Positions 42,763 to 52,117 of a stretch of DNA of 64,000 nt are shown here, in pieces. The stretch lies in assembly GCF_019710575.1 (NCBI RefSeq), contig NZ_JAHWFK010000001.1:248001-312000 (forward strand), given 5' to 3'. Position 1 is the first letter of the stretch; every line of letters begins with the position of its first letter. Source of the stretch: Paractinoplanes polyasparticus. GTDB taxonomy: Bacteria; Actinomycetota; Actinomycetes; Mycobacteriales; Micromonosporaceae. The notes under the pieces were generated by a model, which saw only the letters and a list, made by a program, of their open reading frames with translations, made no database searches and had not been told where the DNA came from. The translations under genes and the position numbers were made by a program.

Positions 42763-42906
42763 GCCCGCCACAACACGCGGGCCCGCCACAGCACACGGGC
42801 CCGGCACAGCACACCGGCCCGGCACAGCACACCCGCCCGGCACAGCACACCCGCCCGGCACAGCACACCGGCCCGCCACAGCACGCAGGCCCGCCACAGC
42901 ACGGAG
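42763..42906. repeat. 18-bp tandem array directly after a stop codon
   Basis: Eight consecutive 18-bp units of the form GCCCGSCACARCACRCSS start at 42763, 42781, 42799, 42817, 42835, 42853, 42871 and 42889. The first base follows the TAG stop of the serine hydrolase gene (42760-42762). Central units are nearly identical, outer ones diverge. Since 18 is divisible by three, the minus strand could encode a VLCRAG repeat, but I see no evidence that it is translated. Confidence 0.95.
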
Positions 42907-42933
42907 AGCCGGCAGCCGGCGGCGGAAACGCCG

Positions 42934-42969
42934 CGGAGCCGTCGCCCGCTGGGCGGGACGACGGCTCCG
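42934..42969. terminator. Bidirectional terminator hairpin
   Basis: An 11-bp stem (42934-42944 with 42959-42969) continues after one bulged A into a further 5-bp CCCGC/GCGGG stem with a 3-base loop. It lies between the serine hydrolase gene with its repeat array and the convergent carboxylase gene. Confidence 0.8.
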
Positions 42970-42981
42970 TGGCGGGTGGCG

Positions 42982-45900
42982 TCAGCTCTGGCGGCGCAGG
43001 GCGGCGTCGATGGCCTCGATGATGCGCGGGCGCATCTCGGCGGCCTTGATGACGGCGTCCACCGAGCCGACCTCGACGGCGCGCTGGATGCTGTGAACGC
43101 GGTCGAACTCCGTGGCTACCTCGCCCAGCTTCTCGGTGCGAACGGCGTTGCGCAGCTCCTCCAGCTCGGCGGCCAGAGCGCTGCGTTCGGCGCCCGCGGC
43201 GACGGCCAGGCGGGCCTCGGCCTCCTTGACCCGGGGGTCGGCGGCGGTGCGGCGGTTCACGTCGCCGGTGAAGACGACGGCCGCGGCGGGGGCGCCGCCC
43301 AGCACCGAGGCGAAGGAGCCCTCGAGCGCCAGCACGGTCATGTTCGGGTTCAGCATCTTGGAGAAGACCACGAACGCGCCGCCGTGGTAGCGGCTGATGA
43401 CCGTGAAGATGATCGGGCCGCGGAAGTTGACGATGGCCCGGCCGATCTCGGCGCCGTACTCGAGTTGCAGCTTGCGCATCGACTCGGGTGAGCCGTCGAA
43501 ACCGGACAGGTTGGCCAGCACGACCAGCGGGCGGTTGCCCGACGCCGCGTTGATCGCCCGGGCCGCCTTCTTCGACGAGCGCGGGAACAGCGTGCCCGCC
43601 GTGTAGGTGTCGGGGCCGTCGGTGGGCGGGAAGCCGCGCCTCGGCACCGACTGCGACTCGATGCCGAGCAGGCACACCGGGATGCCGCCGAGGTGTACGT
43701 CCTGCACCACCGCGGTCTCGGCGTCGGCCATGCCGGCCCAGCGTTCCAGCACCGCGTGGTCCTGGTCGGCGAGGGCGCGCATCACCACGCGGATGTCGAA
43801 CGGCTTCTTGCGGTCGGGGTTGGCCGCCGACGAGAAGATCTGCCCGACCGTGGCGAAGTCGCTGCCCGGCACGTCGTGCGGGAAGTCGGAGATGTCGCGG
43901 GTCACCGGGTCGGTGGTGGCGGCCCGCCGCGGGCCCGCCTCGCCGGGTACGACGTACGTGTGGTCGTAGTGGGCCATCAGCACCTCGCGGGCCGCCGCCA
44001 GGTTGGGCGCCCAGTACTGCGCCTGGCCGTTGGGGCCCATCACCCGGTCGTAGCCGCCGATGCCGAAGTTGTCCTCGGCCGACACGCCGCCGGAGAAGTC
44101 GAGCGACTGCTTGCCGGTCAGCACCATGGCCGAGTCCGGCGTCATGATCAGCACGCCCTTGGTGTGCATGAGCATCGTGGCCTCGGCGTTCCAGTACGGC
44201 TGGGCGCCCACGTTGATGCCGGCGACCACGATGTTGATCTCGCCGCCGTCCTGGGTGAACTCGACGATCCGCTTGAGCGCGGCCGCCACCCAGTCCATGT
44301 TCTCGGTGCCCGACTCCATCGAGATCCGGGCGCCGGCCGACAGCGCCCACCATTCGAGCGGCAACCGCAGCGACGCGGCGAGGTCGATGGCGGCGATCAC
44401 GCGGCGGCACTCCGGTTCGGAGAGCGCGCCCAGGGCCTTGGTGGGGTCGCCGAGCAGCACGACGCGGGTGATGCCCTCGTCGTGACGCTCGGTCTTCGTC
44501 GTCACCACGCCGGCGACGAGCGCCGCCGTGTTGCGTCCCTTGGGCCGGTCGACCGGCACGAGCGTGTTGGTGGCGTCCAGGTCGTGCTCGACGAACGAGC
44601 CCAGCAGACCCGTCAGCTCGTACGGGTAGACGGTGTTGCGAGCCGCGGCGCGCAGCACCTTGAGGCGGTAGTTGTCGAGCGGCTCGATCGGCTCCTCGGC
44701 GGGCTCGCCGACGGTGAGCACGGGCGCGCCGGTCGCGTCGTTCGAGATGCGCACGGCGACCTTGGCCAGGGCGCCGGTCGACGGGTCACGGTAGCGGCCG
44801 ATGAACAGGATCTCCTCGAGGCCCGCGCCCACGCTGGTCGGCAGGACGCGGCGGGCGATCATCTCCATCTCCTCGGGGGTGATGGAGATCGGTGGCCACA
44901 CGTAGATGACGATCCGGTTGGTGCTGAACCGCTTGTCCGACGGCCGCTGGGCCTGCGCCCGGCGGATCGAGTCGAGGCAGGTGGCGATCGTCTCCTCCGC
45001 CGTGGGCAGGGCGACCAGGCGGCCGTCGTGCTCGCGCAGCTCGGTCAGGTCGCGCACCTGGGCGAACGCCACGAGCCGGTCGTCACCCGGGTTCTCGCGG
45101 GCGACACAGCGGAAGAGGTAGATCTCCTCGTCCGAGGACGGCAGGCGGGTCAGGTCGAACTTGCGGAGCCGTTCGAGCTGCATGCGCTGCGCGATGTACG
45201 GGTGCAGGCCGCGGATCAGCCGCTCCTCGGTGAACCCGGCGCTCGACGGCCGCCACGTGAAGTGGTGGTGCATGACCGCGCCGCCGCGCCCGGCGACCGT
45301 GGTGGTGAGCCGGCGCACCGCCGAGGGCAGCGTGTGGGCGCTGACCACCTCGTGCAGGGCGGCCGCCATCGCGTCGGGATCGGTCGGCTGGCCTTCCCAC
45401 GACAGGTAGATGTCGGCGTCGATCGCAGCGTCCGCGCTCAGCGCGGCCAAGCCGTCGAGCGCCTCGCCGAGCTGGTCGAACGGGACGGCGGCGGAGGCGA
45501 TCCACGAGCCTTCCCGCTCGGCGACGAGGAACTGGCCGGCGGTGCGGACCCCGGTGAGGCCCTTGTTGCCGTAGTACCGCCGCGTCAGCACCTCGAGCAT
45601 GACCGAGTTGTCGAGGTCGTGCCGCACGAGGCGCTGGCCCAGCAGGCGCACCAGCGGCTCGGTGCTGCGGACCATCTCGGCGATCCGCTCGGCCCGGTCG
45701 GGCGCGGCCGGCTCCAGGTCGAGGTGGCGCAGGTTCTTGCGGACGCCGGCGTAGACGCGGGCCCGGTTGCGCAGCAGCAGCGGCTGGCCGAACCACGAGA
45801 AGACCACGCCGCGGGCCAGGTCGGCCAGCGCCGGGTAGCGGACCTGGGTGGCCGCGATCAGCCGTTCCAGGGCCAGGCCGGTCGGCTCGCGCAGCGTCTC

Positions 45901-48426
45901 CTCCGGCGGGGAGGAGCGCAGCCAGGTGCGCAGCAGCGTCGCGACGAGGTTGGCGTCGGTCGCGGCACGCTGCTGGGCCAGGAAGATCCGGAAGACGGCG
46001 GCCTCGAGCCCGGGCGTGCGCTCGAGCTCGGTGATGCCGTAGTGGCCGAGCGCCTTGGACAGCCGGGCCTGGAACGACTCGGGGAGGCCGGCCCGTTCGA
46101 CGTCGAGGCTCTGCAGGTAGGTGTGGAAGTACTCGCGGGCGCTGCGCACGTGCGTGTCGCCGGGGCCCTCCTCGCCGGCCGGGCGGTTGCGGCTCAGCTC
46201 GGCGAGGTCGGCGAACACCTCGAGCAGCTCGACCTCGCCGGCCAGCGGACGGTGGCCGGTCTCGGCCGCGGCGGCCAGGTAGTCGGCCAGCACCCGGCGT
46301 TCGTCCAGCGGGTCGACGTCGAAGCCGAGCAGCTGGCTGCGCAGGTCTTCCTGGCCCTGGGCGGCGCGCCGGGCGGCCGACGCCTCGGCGGGCGCGGGGG
46401 GCAGGTCGATCTCGTGGGTCACGGCCGCCGCGTCCTGTTCGGCGTCGGCGTCGCCGATCGGCTCCAGGCGCAGCAGCGGCGCCCCCGAGTCGACCTTGGC
46501 GCCGACGGTGACCAGGCATTCCTTGACGCGGGCCTTGAACGGGGCCCGGATCACGGCCTCCATCTTCATGGCCTCGAGCACGAGCACGGGCGCGCCCGAC
46601 TCGACCTCGGCGCCGACGGCGAGGGGGGTGGCGATGACCAGCGCGGGCATCGGCGAGCGGAGCACGCCGCCCTCGTCGCGGCTGACCCGGTGGGTGACGC
46701 CGTCCACCTCGACCAGGTGAATCGCGCCGTGCGCGCCGGTCAGGATCTTGTTGCGGGAGCCGTTGACGGTGATCCGGCCGGTGTGCTGGTCGAAGCGTTC
46801 CAGCTCGACATCGGCCAGGCGCAGGTCGGCGCCGGCCTCGATGCCGACGCGGAACCGACCGGCGCCGACCCGGGCCACGCGGACGCGGTAGGTGGCGCCG
46901 CGCAGCTTGAGGTCGAGGGGACGGCCGCTCTCGTGGCGCACCTGGGGGCGGCCGCCGAACGCGGTCGACAGCAGGCGCTGCTTCTCGGTGAGCTCTTCCT
47001 CCTCGTACGCCTCGATGGCGGCCACGGCCAGCGCGACGGCCGAGTGCTTGTGCGAGACGAGGCGGCCCTCACCGCGTACGCGGTCGATCCACCCGGTGTC
47101 GGCCGAGCCGTCGATCACCTCGGGCTGGTCGAGCAGGTCGAGCACGAAGCTCTTGTTGGTGGCCCCGCCCTCGATGACGACGGTCGTCTCGGCCATCGCC
47201 CGGCGCAGGCGGCCCAGGGCCTCGTCGCGGTTTTTCCCGTACGCGATGACCTTGGCGATCATCGAGTCGAAGTCGCCCGGAATGGTGTCGCCCTCGCTGA
47301 CGCCGGTGTCGACCCGGATGCCCGGACCGGCCGGCAGGTCGAGGCGCGCGATGCGGCCCGGTGACGGTGCGAAGTCGCGGTCGGGGTCCTCGGCGTTGAG
47401 CCGGGCCTCGATGGCGTGCCCGCGCTCGGCCGGCGGCGAGCCGGTCAGGCGCCCGCCCGAGGCGACGTGCAGCTGGGCCTTGACCAGGTCGAACCCGGTG
47501 GTCGACTCGGTGATCGGGTGTTCCACCTGGAGCCGGGTGTTGACCTCGAGGAAGGCCAGCAGATCGTCGCCGGGGTGGTAGAGGAACTCGACCGTGGCCG
47601 CTCCGCGGTAACCCACCGCGACCGCCAGCCGCTCGGCCGACGCCTTCAGCTCCGCCACTCGCGCCGCCGGCAGCACCGGCGACGCCGACTCCTCGATGAC
47701 CTTCTGGTTGCGGCGCTGGACCGAGCAGTCGCGCACGCCCAGCGCCCACGCCGTGCCCTCGCCGTCGGCGATGACCTGCACCTCGACGTGCCGGGCGCCG
47801 GTGACCAGGCGTTCCAGGAACACGATGCCGCTGCCGAAGGCGCGGGCCGCCTCCTGGCTGGTGCGCTCGTAGGCGTCGGCCAGCTGGTCGGGGTCGCGCA
47901 CGACGCGGATGCCGCGGCCGCCACCACCGGCGGTCGCCTTGAGCATCAGCGGGTAGCCGATCGTCTCGGCGGCGGCCAGCGCGGCCTCGAGCGTCTCGAC
48001 CGAGCCGCGGCTCCACGGCGCGACGGGGACGCCGACCTCCTCGGCGATCAGCTTCGCGCCGATCTTGTCGCCGAGCTTGCGCATCGCCTCGGGGCTGGGC
48101 CCGACGAACGTGATCCCGATTCGCTCGCACAGCTCGGCGAACGCGGGATCTTCGGCGACGAAACCCCAGCCGACCCAGGCGGCGTCGGCGCCCGAGTCGA
48201 TCAGCGCCCGTTCGAGCGTCTTGAGGTCGAGGTACGGACGGGAAGCGGCCGGACCCAGGTCGTACGCGATGTCGGCCTCGCGGACGAAGGTGGAGCCCCG
48301 ATCGACGTCGGTGAACAGCGCCACCGTCTCGATCGGGGCGCCGGTCTCCGCGGCCAGCTCACGGACGGCGTGGATGAGACGCATGGCGGCTTCACCACGG
48401 TTGACGATGGCGATACGACTGAACAC
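42982..48426 (-). CDS. Single-chain biotin-dependent acyl-CoA carboxylase, 1814 aa
   Basis: One polypeptide holds all activities that bacteria usually split. Biotin carboxylase (about 1-450) has IAIVNRGEAAMRLIHAV, ATP-grasp loop KATAGGGGRGIRVV and EVNTRLQVEHPITE. Biotin carrier (about 575-650) has VLEAMKMEAVIRAP with biotinylated Lys621. A central helical region (about 680-1180) follows. The carboxyltransferase (about 1190-1814) contains ARISMESGTENMDWVAAAL, GINVGAQPYWNAEATMLMH and SAMVLTGKQSLDFSGGV. It carboxylates acetyl- or another acyl-CoA. This eukaryote-like layout is known for some actinobacterial carboxylases, but the substrate is not certain. The GTG start at 48426 begins the first Rossmann strand. 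Confidence 0.92.
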   Translation of the reverse strand: MFSRIAIVNRGEAAMRLIHAVRELAAETGAPIETVALFTDVDRGSTFVREADIAYDLGPAASRPYLDLKTLERALIDSGADAAWVGWGFVAEDPAFAELCERIGITFVGPSPEAMRKLGDKIGAKLIAEEVGVPVAPWSRGSVETLEAALAAAETIGYPLMLKATAGGGGRGIRVVRDPDQLADAYERTSQEAARAFGSGIVFLERLVTGARHVEVQVIADGEGTAWALGVRDCSVQRRNQKVIEESASPVLPAARVAELKASAERLAVAVGYRGAATVEFLYHPGDDLLAFLEVNTRLQVEHPITESTTGFDLVKAQLHVASGGRLTGSPPAERGHAIEARLNAEDPDRDFAPSPGRIARLDLPAGPGIRVDTGVSEGDTIPGDFDSMIAKVIAYGKNRDEALGRLRRAMAETTVVIEGGATNKSFVLDLLDQPEVIDGSADTGWIDRVRGEGRLVSHKHSAVALAVAAIEAYEEEELTEKQRLLSTAFGGRPQVRHESGRPLDLKLRGATYRVRVARVGAGRFRVGIEAGADLRLADVELERFDQHTGRITVNGSRNKILTGAHGAIHLVEVDGVTHRVSRDEGGVLRSPMPALVIATPLAVGAEVESGAPVLVLEAMKMEAVIRAPFKARVKECLVTVGAKVDSGAPLLRLEPIGDADAEQDAAAVTHEIDLPPAPAEASAARRAAQGQEDLRSQLLGFDVDPLDERRVLADYLAAAAETGHRPLAGEVELLEVFADLAELSRNRPAGEEGPGDTHVRSAREYFHTYLQSLDVERAGLPESFQARLSKALGHYGITELERTPGLEAAVFRIFLAQQRAATDANLVATLLRTWLRSSPPEETLREPTGLALERLIAATQVRYPALADLARGVVFSWFGQPLLLRNRARVYAGVRKNLRHLDLEPAAPDRAERIAEMVRSTEPLVRLLGQRLVRHDLDNSVMLEVLTRRYYGNKGLTGVRTAGQFLVAEREGSWIASAAVPFDQLGEALDGLAALSADAAIDADIYLSWEGQPTDPDAMAAALHEVVSAHTLPSAVRRLTTTVAGRGGAVMHHHFTWRPSSAGFTEERLIRGLHPYIAQRMQLERLRKFDLTRLPSSDEEIYLFRCVARENPGDDRLVAFAQVRDLTELREHDGRLVALPTAEETIATCLDSIRRAQAQRPSDKRFSTNRIVIYVWPPISITPEEMEMIARRVLPTSVGAGLEEILFIGRYRDPSTGALAKVAVRISNDATGAPVLTVGEPAEEPIEPLDNYRLKVLRAAARNTVYPYELTGLLGSFVEHDLDATNTLVPVDRPKGRNTAALVAGVVTTKTERHDEGITRVVLLGDPTKALGALSEPECRRVIAAIDLAASLRLPLEWWALSAGARISMESGTENMDWVAAALKRIVEFTQDGGEINIVVAGINVGAQPYWNAEATMLMHTKGVLIMTPDSAMVLTGKQSLDFSGGVSAEDNFGIGGYDRVMGPNGQAQYWAPNLAAAREVLMAHYDHTYVVPGEAGPRRAATTDPVTRDISDFPHDVPGSDFATVGQIFSSAANPDRKKPFDIRVVMRALADQDHAVLERWAGMADAETAVVQDVHLGGIPVCLLGIESQSVPRRGFPPTDGPDTYTAGTLFPRSSKKAARAINAASGNRPLVVLANLSGFDGSPESMRKLQLEYGAEIGRAIVNFRGPIIFTVISRYHGGAFVVFSKMLNPNMTVLALEGSFASVLGGAPAAAVVFTGDVNRRTAADPRVKEAEARLAVAAGAERSALAAELEELRNAVRTEKLGEVATEFDRVHSIQRAVEVGSVDAVIKAAEMRPRIIEAIDAALRRQS

Positions 48427-48564
48427 TCGAACGGGCCCCTACCTCTGCCAAAAAGCTTCGACAGGAGACTACAGAAGTGCCGCGCCGGGGGGTACGGCGT
48501 TCGGCCCCGGGTACTACCGCTAGCAGGAATGCGTACCCGTAATCGACCTGGAAGCCTGGAACCC

Positions 48565-48921
48565 GTGACATTGCGTTGCCTGCTCGTTGACGACAACGAC
48601 CACTTTCTCGCCGCCGCTCGCGACCTGCTGGAGCGGGAGGGAGTGGTGGTGGCCGGCATGGCGTCCGACATCGCCGGGGCGCTCGGGCGCGCCGGCGAGC
48701 TGGTCCCGGACGTGGCCCTGGTCGACATCAACCTGGGCGGCGAGAACGGCTTCGAGCTGGCTCGACGGCTGGCGCCGACCCCTGTGATCATGATCTCCAC
48801 CCACAGCGGGGACGACTACGCGGATCTGATCTCCGACTCGCCCGCCATCGGCTTCCTCAGCAAGATCGAATTGTCCGGCTCCGCCGTGCGGTCGCTGGTC
48901 AGCGCGCTTCCAGGAAGGTGA
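48565..48921 (+). CDS. Stand-alone receiver-domain protein, 118 aa
   Basis: A single response-regulator receiver domain: LRCLLVDDNDHFLAAARDLL, phospho-Asp in VALVDINLGGENGFELA and Lys in IGFLSKIELSG. There is no output domain. The GTG at 48565 is chosen; an ATG at 48529 with AGGA immediately before it would add 12 residues. The gene is convergent with a full NarL-type regulator, overlapping by 23 bases. It may act as a phosphate sink or protein-binding switch in the same signalling group. Confidence 0.85.
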   Translation: MTLRCLLVDDNDHFLAAARDLLEREGVVVAGMASDIAGALGRAGELVPDVALVDINLGGENGFELARRLAPTPVIMISTHSGDDYADLISDSPAIGFLSKIELSGSAVRSLVSALPGR

Positions 48922-49552
48922 GCACGGCCAGCACCCGGCGGTGGTGATCGTCCGTCTCGGGCAGCTTCAGCTTGCTCAGGACGCTGCGGACGTGCTTCTC
49001 GACCGTGCCCTCGGTGATCCACAGCCGCCGGGCGATGCCGGCGTTGGACTGTCCCTCGGCCATCTGGGCCAGCACCTCGCGCTCGCGGGTGCTGAGCGCG
49101 GCCAGCGGGTCGTCGCGGCGGCGGGCGGTCACCAGTTCGGAGACCAGGCCGGGGTCGATCACCGAGCCGCCGCCGGCGATCCGCTCGACCGCGGCCAGGA
49201 ACTCGGTGACGTCGGTGATCCGGCTCTTGAGCAGGTAGCCGATGCGGCGGCCGCCGGCCAGCAGCTCCATCGCCTGGTCGACGTCGGCGTAGGCGGAGAG
49301 CACCAGCACGCCGGTGCCGGGCAGCTCGGAGCGGATCTGCTGAGCCGCCTGCAGGCCCTCGGTGGTGTGGGTGGGCGGCATCCGCACGTCGACCACCACC
49401 AGGTCGGGCCTGGTCGCCCGCACCAGCTTCATCAGCTCGGTGGCGTCGCCCGCCTGGCCGAGCACGTCGAGCCCCTCCCGGGTGAGCAGGCTGGCGATCC
49501 CCTCGCGCAGCAGCACGTCATCCTCGGCCAACACGACCCGCAGCCCCGTCAT
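48899..49552 (-). CDS. NarL/FixJ-type response regulator, 217 aa
   Basis: The receiver domain (LRVVLAEDDVLLREGIASLL; phospho-Asp in LVVVDVRMPP; Lys in YLLKSRI) is joined to a LuxR HTH (LSTREREVLAQMAEGQSNAG, then TVEKHVRSVLSKLKL). The HTTEGL insertion after the phospho-Asp is typical of this actinobacterial subgroup. The likely partner is the GAF-type histidine kinase encoded at 49868-51286 on the same strand, from which it is separated by the small DUF5999 gene on the other strand. Targets are unknown. Confidence 0.9.
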   Translation of the reverse strand: MTGLRVVLAEDDVLLREGIASLLTREGLDVLGQAGDATELMKLVRATRPDLVVVDVRMPPTHTTEGLQAAQQIRSELPGTGVLVLSAYADVDQAMELLAGGRRIGYLLKSRITDVTEFLAAVERIAGGGSVIDPGLVSELVTARRRDDPLAALSTREREVLAQMAEGQSNAGIARRLWITEGTVEKHVRSVLSKLKLPETDDHHRRVLAVLTFLEAR

Positions 49553-49643
49553 GGGCCAAGATTAGGCGACTACCGGCTAGCCGGTATCGAGGAGTGGGGG
49601 TGGCCTCGATGTGGGCGCCGCCCGTTTTCACGAGTCTGTTCAC

Positions 49644-49886
49644 ATGTGCAACCACACCCCTGAGTGCCCGGCGATCGACCAGCCGGGGTGGGACACCGCA
49701 GCGACGCTCGTCCACCACGAGGACCTCGGCTGGCGCATGCTGTGCAACGGCGCCGTCGTGCTGGACGCCGCCGTCACGCCGCTGCCGGCCGTGCCCTTGA
49801 TACCCGCACGAGCGACGCGCACCAGAACTCGTACGCGCAAAAACGCACCCAGCCGCAAGCGGACCGCTCAGCCGATCGCCGCCTGA
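49644..49886 (+). CDS. DUF5999-family small protein, 80 aa
   Basis: The start MCNHTPECPAIDQPGWDTAA with two Cys in C-x6-C spacing, then LVHHEDLGWRMLCNGAVVLD, matches the DUF5999 family of small actinobacterial proteins. The Cys/His pattern could bind a metal. Function is unknown. The C-terminal 30 residues here are an Arg/Thr/Lys-rich extension. It is divergent from the response regulator gene and overlaps the 3' end of the convergent kinase gene by 19 bases. Confidence 0.82.
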   Translation: MCNHTPECPAIDQPGWDTAATLVHHEDLGWRMLCNGAVVLDAAVTPLPAVPLIPARATRTRTRTRKNAPSRKRTAQPIAA

Positions 49887-51286
49887 GCGTCGCGCCCGCC
49901 GTCACCTGGTTCCAGCGGGATGCGGGCCGTGACCGTGGTGCCGGCGCCGGCCGGACTGGTCACGTCGAGTGTGCCGCCGAGCGCCTCCGTGCGGTCCTTC
50001 AGGCCGAGCAGCCCGGTGCCGCCCGCAAATTTGGCGCCGCCCCCGCCGTCGTCGTGAACCCGCAGGTGCAGGCAGTCGTCCTCGATCTTCACCGAGATCT
50101 CGACCACCGTCGCCCCCGCGTGCTTGACCGCGTTGGTCAGCACCTCGGAGGCGATGTAGTAGGCCCCCACCTCGACCGGCTGGGGCAGGCGGCCGTCGAG
50201 GCGGACGTCGACCTCGACCGGCAGCGGCGAGCGGCGGGCCAGCGCGCGCAGCGCCGGCCGCAGACCCGAGTCGGACAGCACGGCCGGGTGGATGCCGCGG
50301 GACAGCTCGCGCAACTCGTCGATGACCGTCATGAGATCGGCGCCGATCTCGGCCACCTCGCCGGGCTTGTCGCCGTCGTGCGTCGCCGTCCGCAGGCGCA
50401 GGGCGAGCGCGACGAGCCGTTGCTGAGCGCCGTCGTGCAGGTCACGCTCGATCCGGCGGCGGGCCTCGTCGGCCGCGGCCACGATGCGGGCCCGCGAGCT
50501 GATCAGCTCGGCGCGGCTCTGCGCGTCGGCGACGGCGGTGGCCACCAGCTCGGTGTACTCGCTCATCCGCGCCTCGGTGTCGTCGGGCAGCTGCGACTCG
50601 GCCGATCCGACCGAGAACATGCCCCAGAGCCGGCCGTTCACCACGACCGGCACCCCGGCCGCGGTGGCGTCGAGGCGGAAGGCCCGGCCCCCTTCGCGTA
50701 CGTGCCGGATCAGCGCCTCGGGCACGGCCGGCTCGGGCCGGCCGGCGCAGGCGAGCTCGGTGGTCGTACCGTCCAGTTCGTACCGGACGAGGGTGGCGTT
50801 GTCGCTGCCCAGGTGGTCCCGGACCTCGCGGGTGACCGCCTCGAAGACGCGTTGGGGCACCTCGCCACGGGCGATGAGCAGCGCGAGGCGGCGCAGTGAG
50901 GCCTGCACCTCGGCCATGTCGCCGCGCGCCCGCTCGGCCGCAACCGCCCGGCGGCTGGTGACCGTGGCCACGGTGCCGACGATGACGGCCATGCCCAGGA
51001 ACGTGGCGAGCAGCGTGTAGGTGGCCTCGGACAGCTCGCGGAAGGGCGGAAGGTAGAACCAGTCGTACGCGAGGATCGCGGCCGTGCCGATCGGGAGCGC
51101 GAAGAGGATGCCGAGAGTGCGCGCGAAGAGCAGCACAACAGTCAGGAGCACGGCGGCGAACGGGATGGCGTGGATGTCGTCGCGCGCGAGCGTGCAGACC
51201 ACCCGCGCGACCACGAACGACCCGGCGCCGGCGACGGCCGCCAGGGCGACCTGCAACGGCAGCGGGATCCGCGTACGGGAGAGCAC
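49868..51286 (-). CDS. Sensor histidine kinase with DUF4118-like membrane region and GAF domain, 472 aa
   Basis: Four hydrophobic helices (about 10-110, with AILAYDWFYLPPFRELSEAT as in DUF4118/KdpD-type sensors) are followed by a coiled coil and a GAF-like domain (about 135-245). A HisKA_3 segment with ARRRIERDLHDGAQQRLVAL (phospho-His in LHDGA) and an HATPase_c domain (YYIASEVLTNAVKHA, GTGLLGLKDRTEALGG) complete it. It begins at GTG 51286. It probably phosphorylates the NarL-type regulator at 48899-49552 and perhaps the stand-alone receiver. The signal is unknown. Confidence 0.9.
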   Translation of the reverse strand: MLSRTRIPLPLQVALAAVAGAGSFVVARVVCTLARDDIHAIPFAAVLLTVVLLFARTLGILFALPIGTAAILAYDWFYLPPFRELSEATYTLLATFLGMAVIVGTVATVTSRRAVAAERARGDMAEVQASLRRLALLIARGEVPQRVFEAVTREVRDHLGSDNATLVRYELDGTTTELACAGRPEPAVPEALIRHVREGGRAFRLDATAAGVPVVVNGRLWGMFSVGSAESQLPDDTEARMSEYTELVATAVADAQSRAELISSRARIVAAADEARRRIERDLHDGAQQRLVALALRLRTATHDGDKPGEVAEIGADLMTVIDELRELSRGIHPAVLSDSGLRPALRALARRSPLPVEVDVRLDGRLPQPVEVGAYYIASEVLTNAVKHAGATVVEISVKIEDDCLHLRVHDDGGGGAKFAGGTGLLGLKDRTEALGGTLDVTSPAGAGTTVTARIPLEPGDGGRDAQAAIG

Positions 51287-51295
51287 GCGCTGAGG

Positions 51296-52117
51296 CTACC
51301 CGCGAACCACCCGATCGCCTGCGGCGCCGATCACCTCGATGCCCTCGCCGGTCGCGACGAGCACCTCGGTGCCGGCGTCCCGGATGGCCTCGACCTCGCG
51401 GATGTCGGCGCTGACGTCGGTGACCAGAGCGGACACGTCGGTCACGGAACAGATGCCGGCCAGGCAGACCTTGCCGACCTTGGAGCCGTCGGCCACCACG
51501 ATCACCTGGTCGGCCCGGCGGATCATCGTGGCGTTGGTGTTGGCCTCGATCTCGTCGTGGGTGGTGAGGCCGCCGCGGGCGCTGATGCCGTCGACGCCGA
51601 CGACCGCGACCTGCATGTTGAGCCCCTGCAGGGCGTTGTCGGCGATGGGACCGACCAGCTCGTACGACTGGGTGCGGGAGACGCCACCGGTCATGATCAG
51701 CTTCAGGCGCGGGCGCAGGGCCAGCTCGCCCGCGATGTTGAGCGCGTTGGTGACCACGGTGAGGTCGACCCGGTCGGCGATCAGGCGGGCCAGCAGGTGC
51801 GTGGTCGTGCCGCCGGTGAGGCCCAGCGTCAGCGGGCCCTTGCGGAGCATGGAGGCGACCACCCGCGCGATGGTCGTCTTCTCCTCCCGATGCTGGCCGG
51901 CGCGGTAGCGTACGGGCAGCTCGTAGGCGACGTCCATGGCGACCGCGCCGCCGTGGGTGCGCGAGAGCAGGCGCTGGTCCTCGAGCACCTGCAGGTCGCG
52001 CCGGATCGTCGCCGGTGAGACGCCGAAGACCTCGGAGAGGTCGCCCGCGTCGACCGAACCGTGCTCGGAGACGCGCTCCAGGATGGCCGAGACGCGCTCG
52101 GCGCGGCGCAGCGACAT
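51296..52117 (-). CDS. DeoR-family transcriptional regulator, 273 aa
   Basis: The N-terminal HTH (RRAERVSAILERVSEHGSVD, then FGVSPATIRRDLQVLEDQRL and SRTHGGAV) and the C-terminal sugar-phosphate sensor domain (TLGLTGGTTTHLLARLIADR, TVVTNALNIAGELAL, VGVDGISARGGLTTHDEIEA) are classic DeoR/AgaR/GlpR. Such repressors release DNA on binding a phosphorylated sugar. ATG 52117 has GGAG seven bases upstream. It is divergent from the GH4 gene, so it most likely controls the sugar locus 52.2-57.7 kb. Repeated CGCKCAGTC elements at 52157, 53559 and 54581 are the candidate operators. Confidence 0.92.
   Translation of the reverse strand: MSLRRAERVSAILERVSEHGSVDAGDLSEVFGVSPATIRRDLQVLEDQRLLSRTHGGAVAMDVAYELPVRYRAGQHREEKTTIARVVASMLRKGPLTLGLTGGTTTHLLARLIADRVDLTVVTNALNIAGELALRPRLKLIMTGGVSRTQSYELVGPIADNALQGLNMQVAVVGVDGISARGGLTTHDEIEANTNATMIRRADQVIVVADGSKVGKVCLAGICSVTDVSALVTDVSADIREVEAIRDAGTEVLVATGEGIEVIGAAGDRVVRG

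Noticed and set aside
42687..42902. Minus-strand VLCRAG repeat peptide
   Set aside because: Produced by the 18-bp array being divisible by three; no ribosome site, and the frame is explained by the DNA repeat.
43693..47364. Open plus-strand frame of 1223 codons
   Set aside because: It lies antisense to the biotin-dependent carboxylase gene, whose domains and active-site motifs are certain. The peptide is His/Arg/Asp-rich without any family pattern, a common mirror effect of high-GC codon bias.
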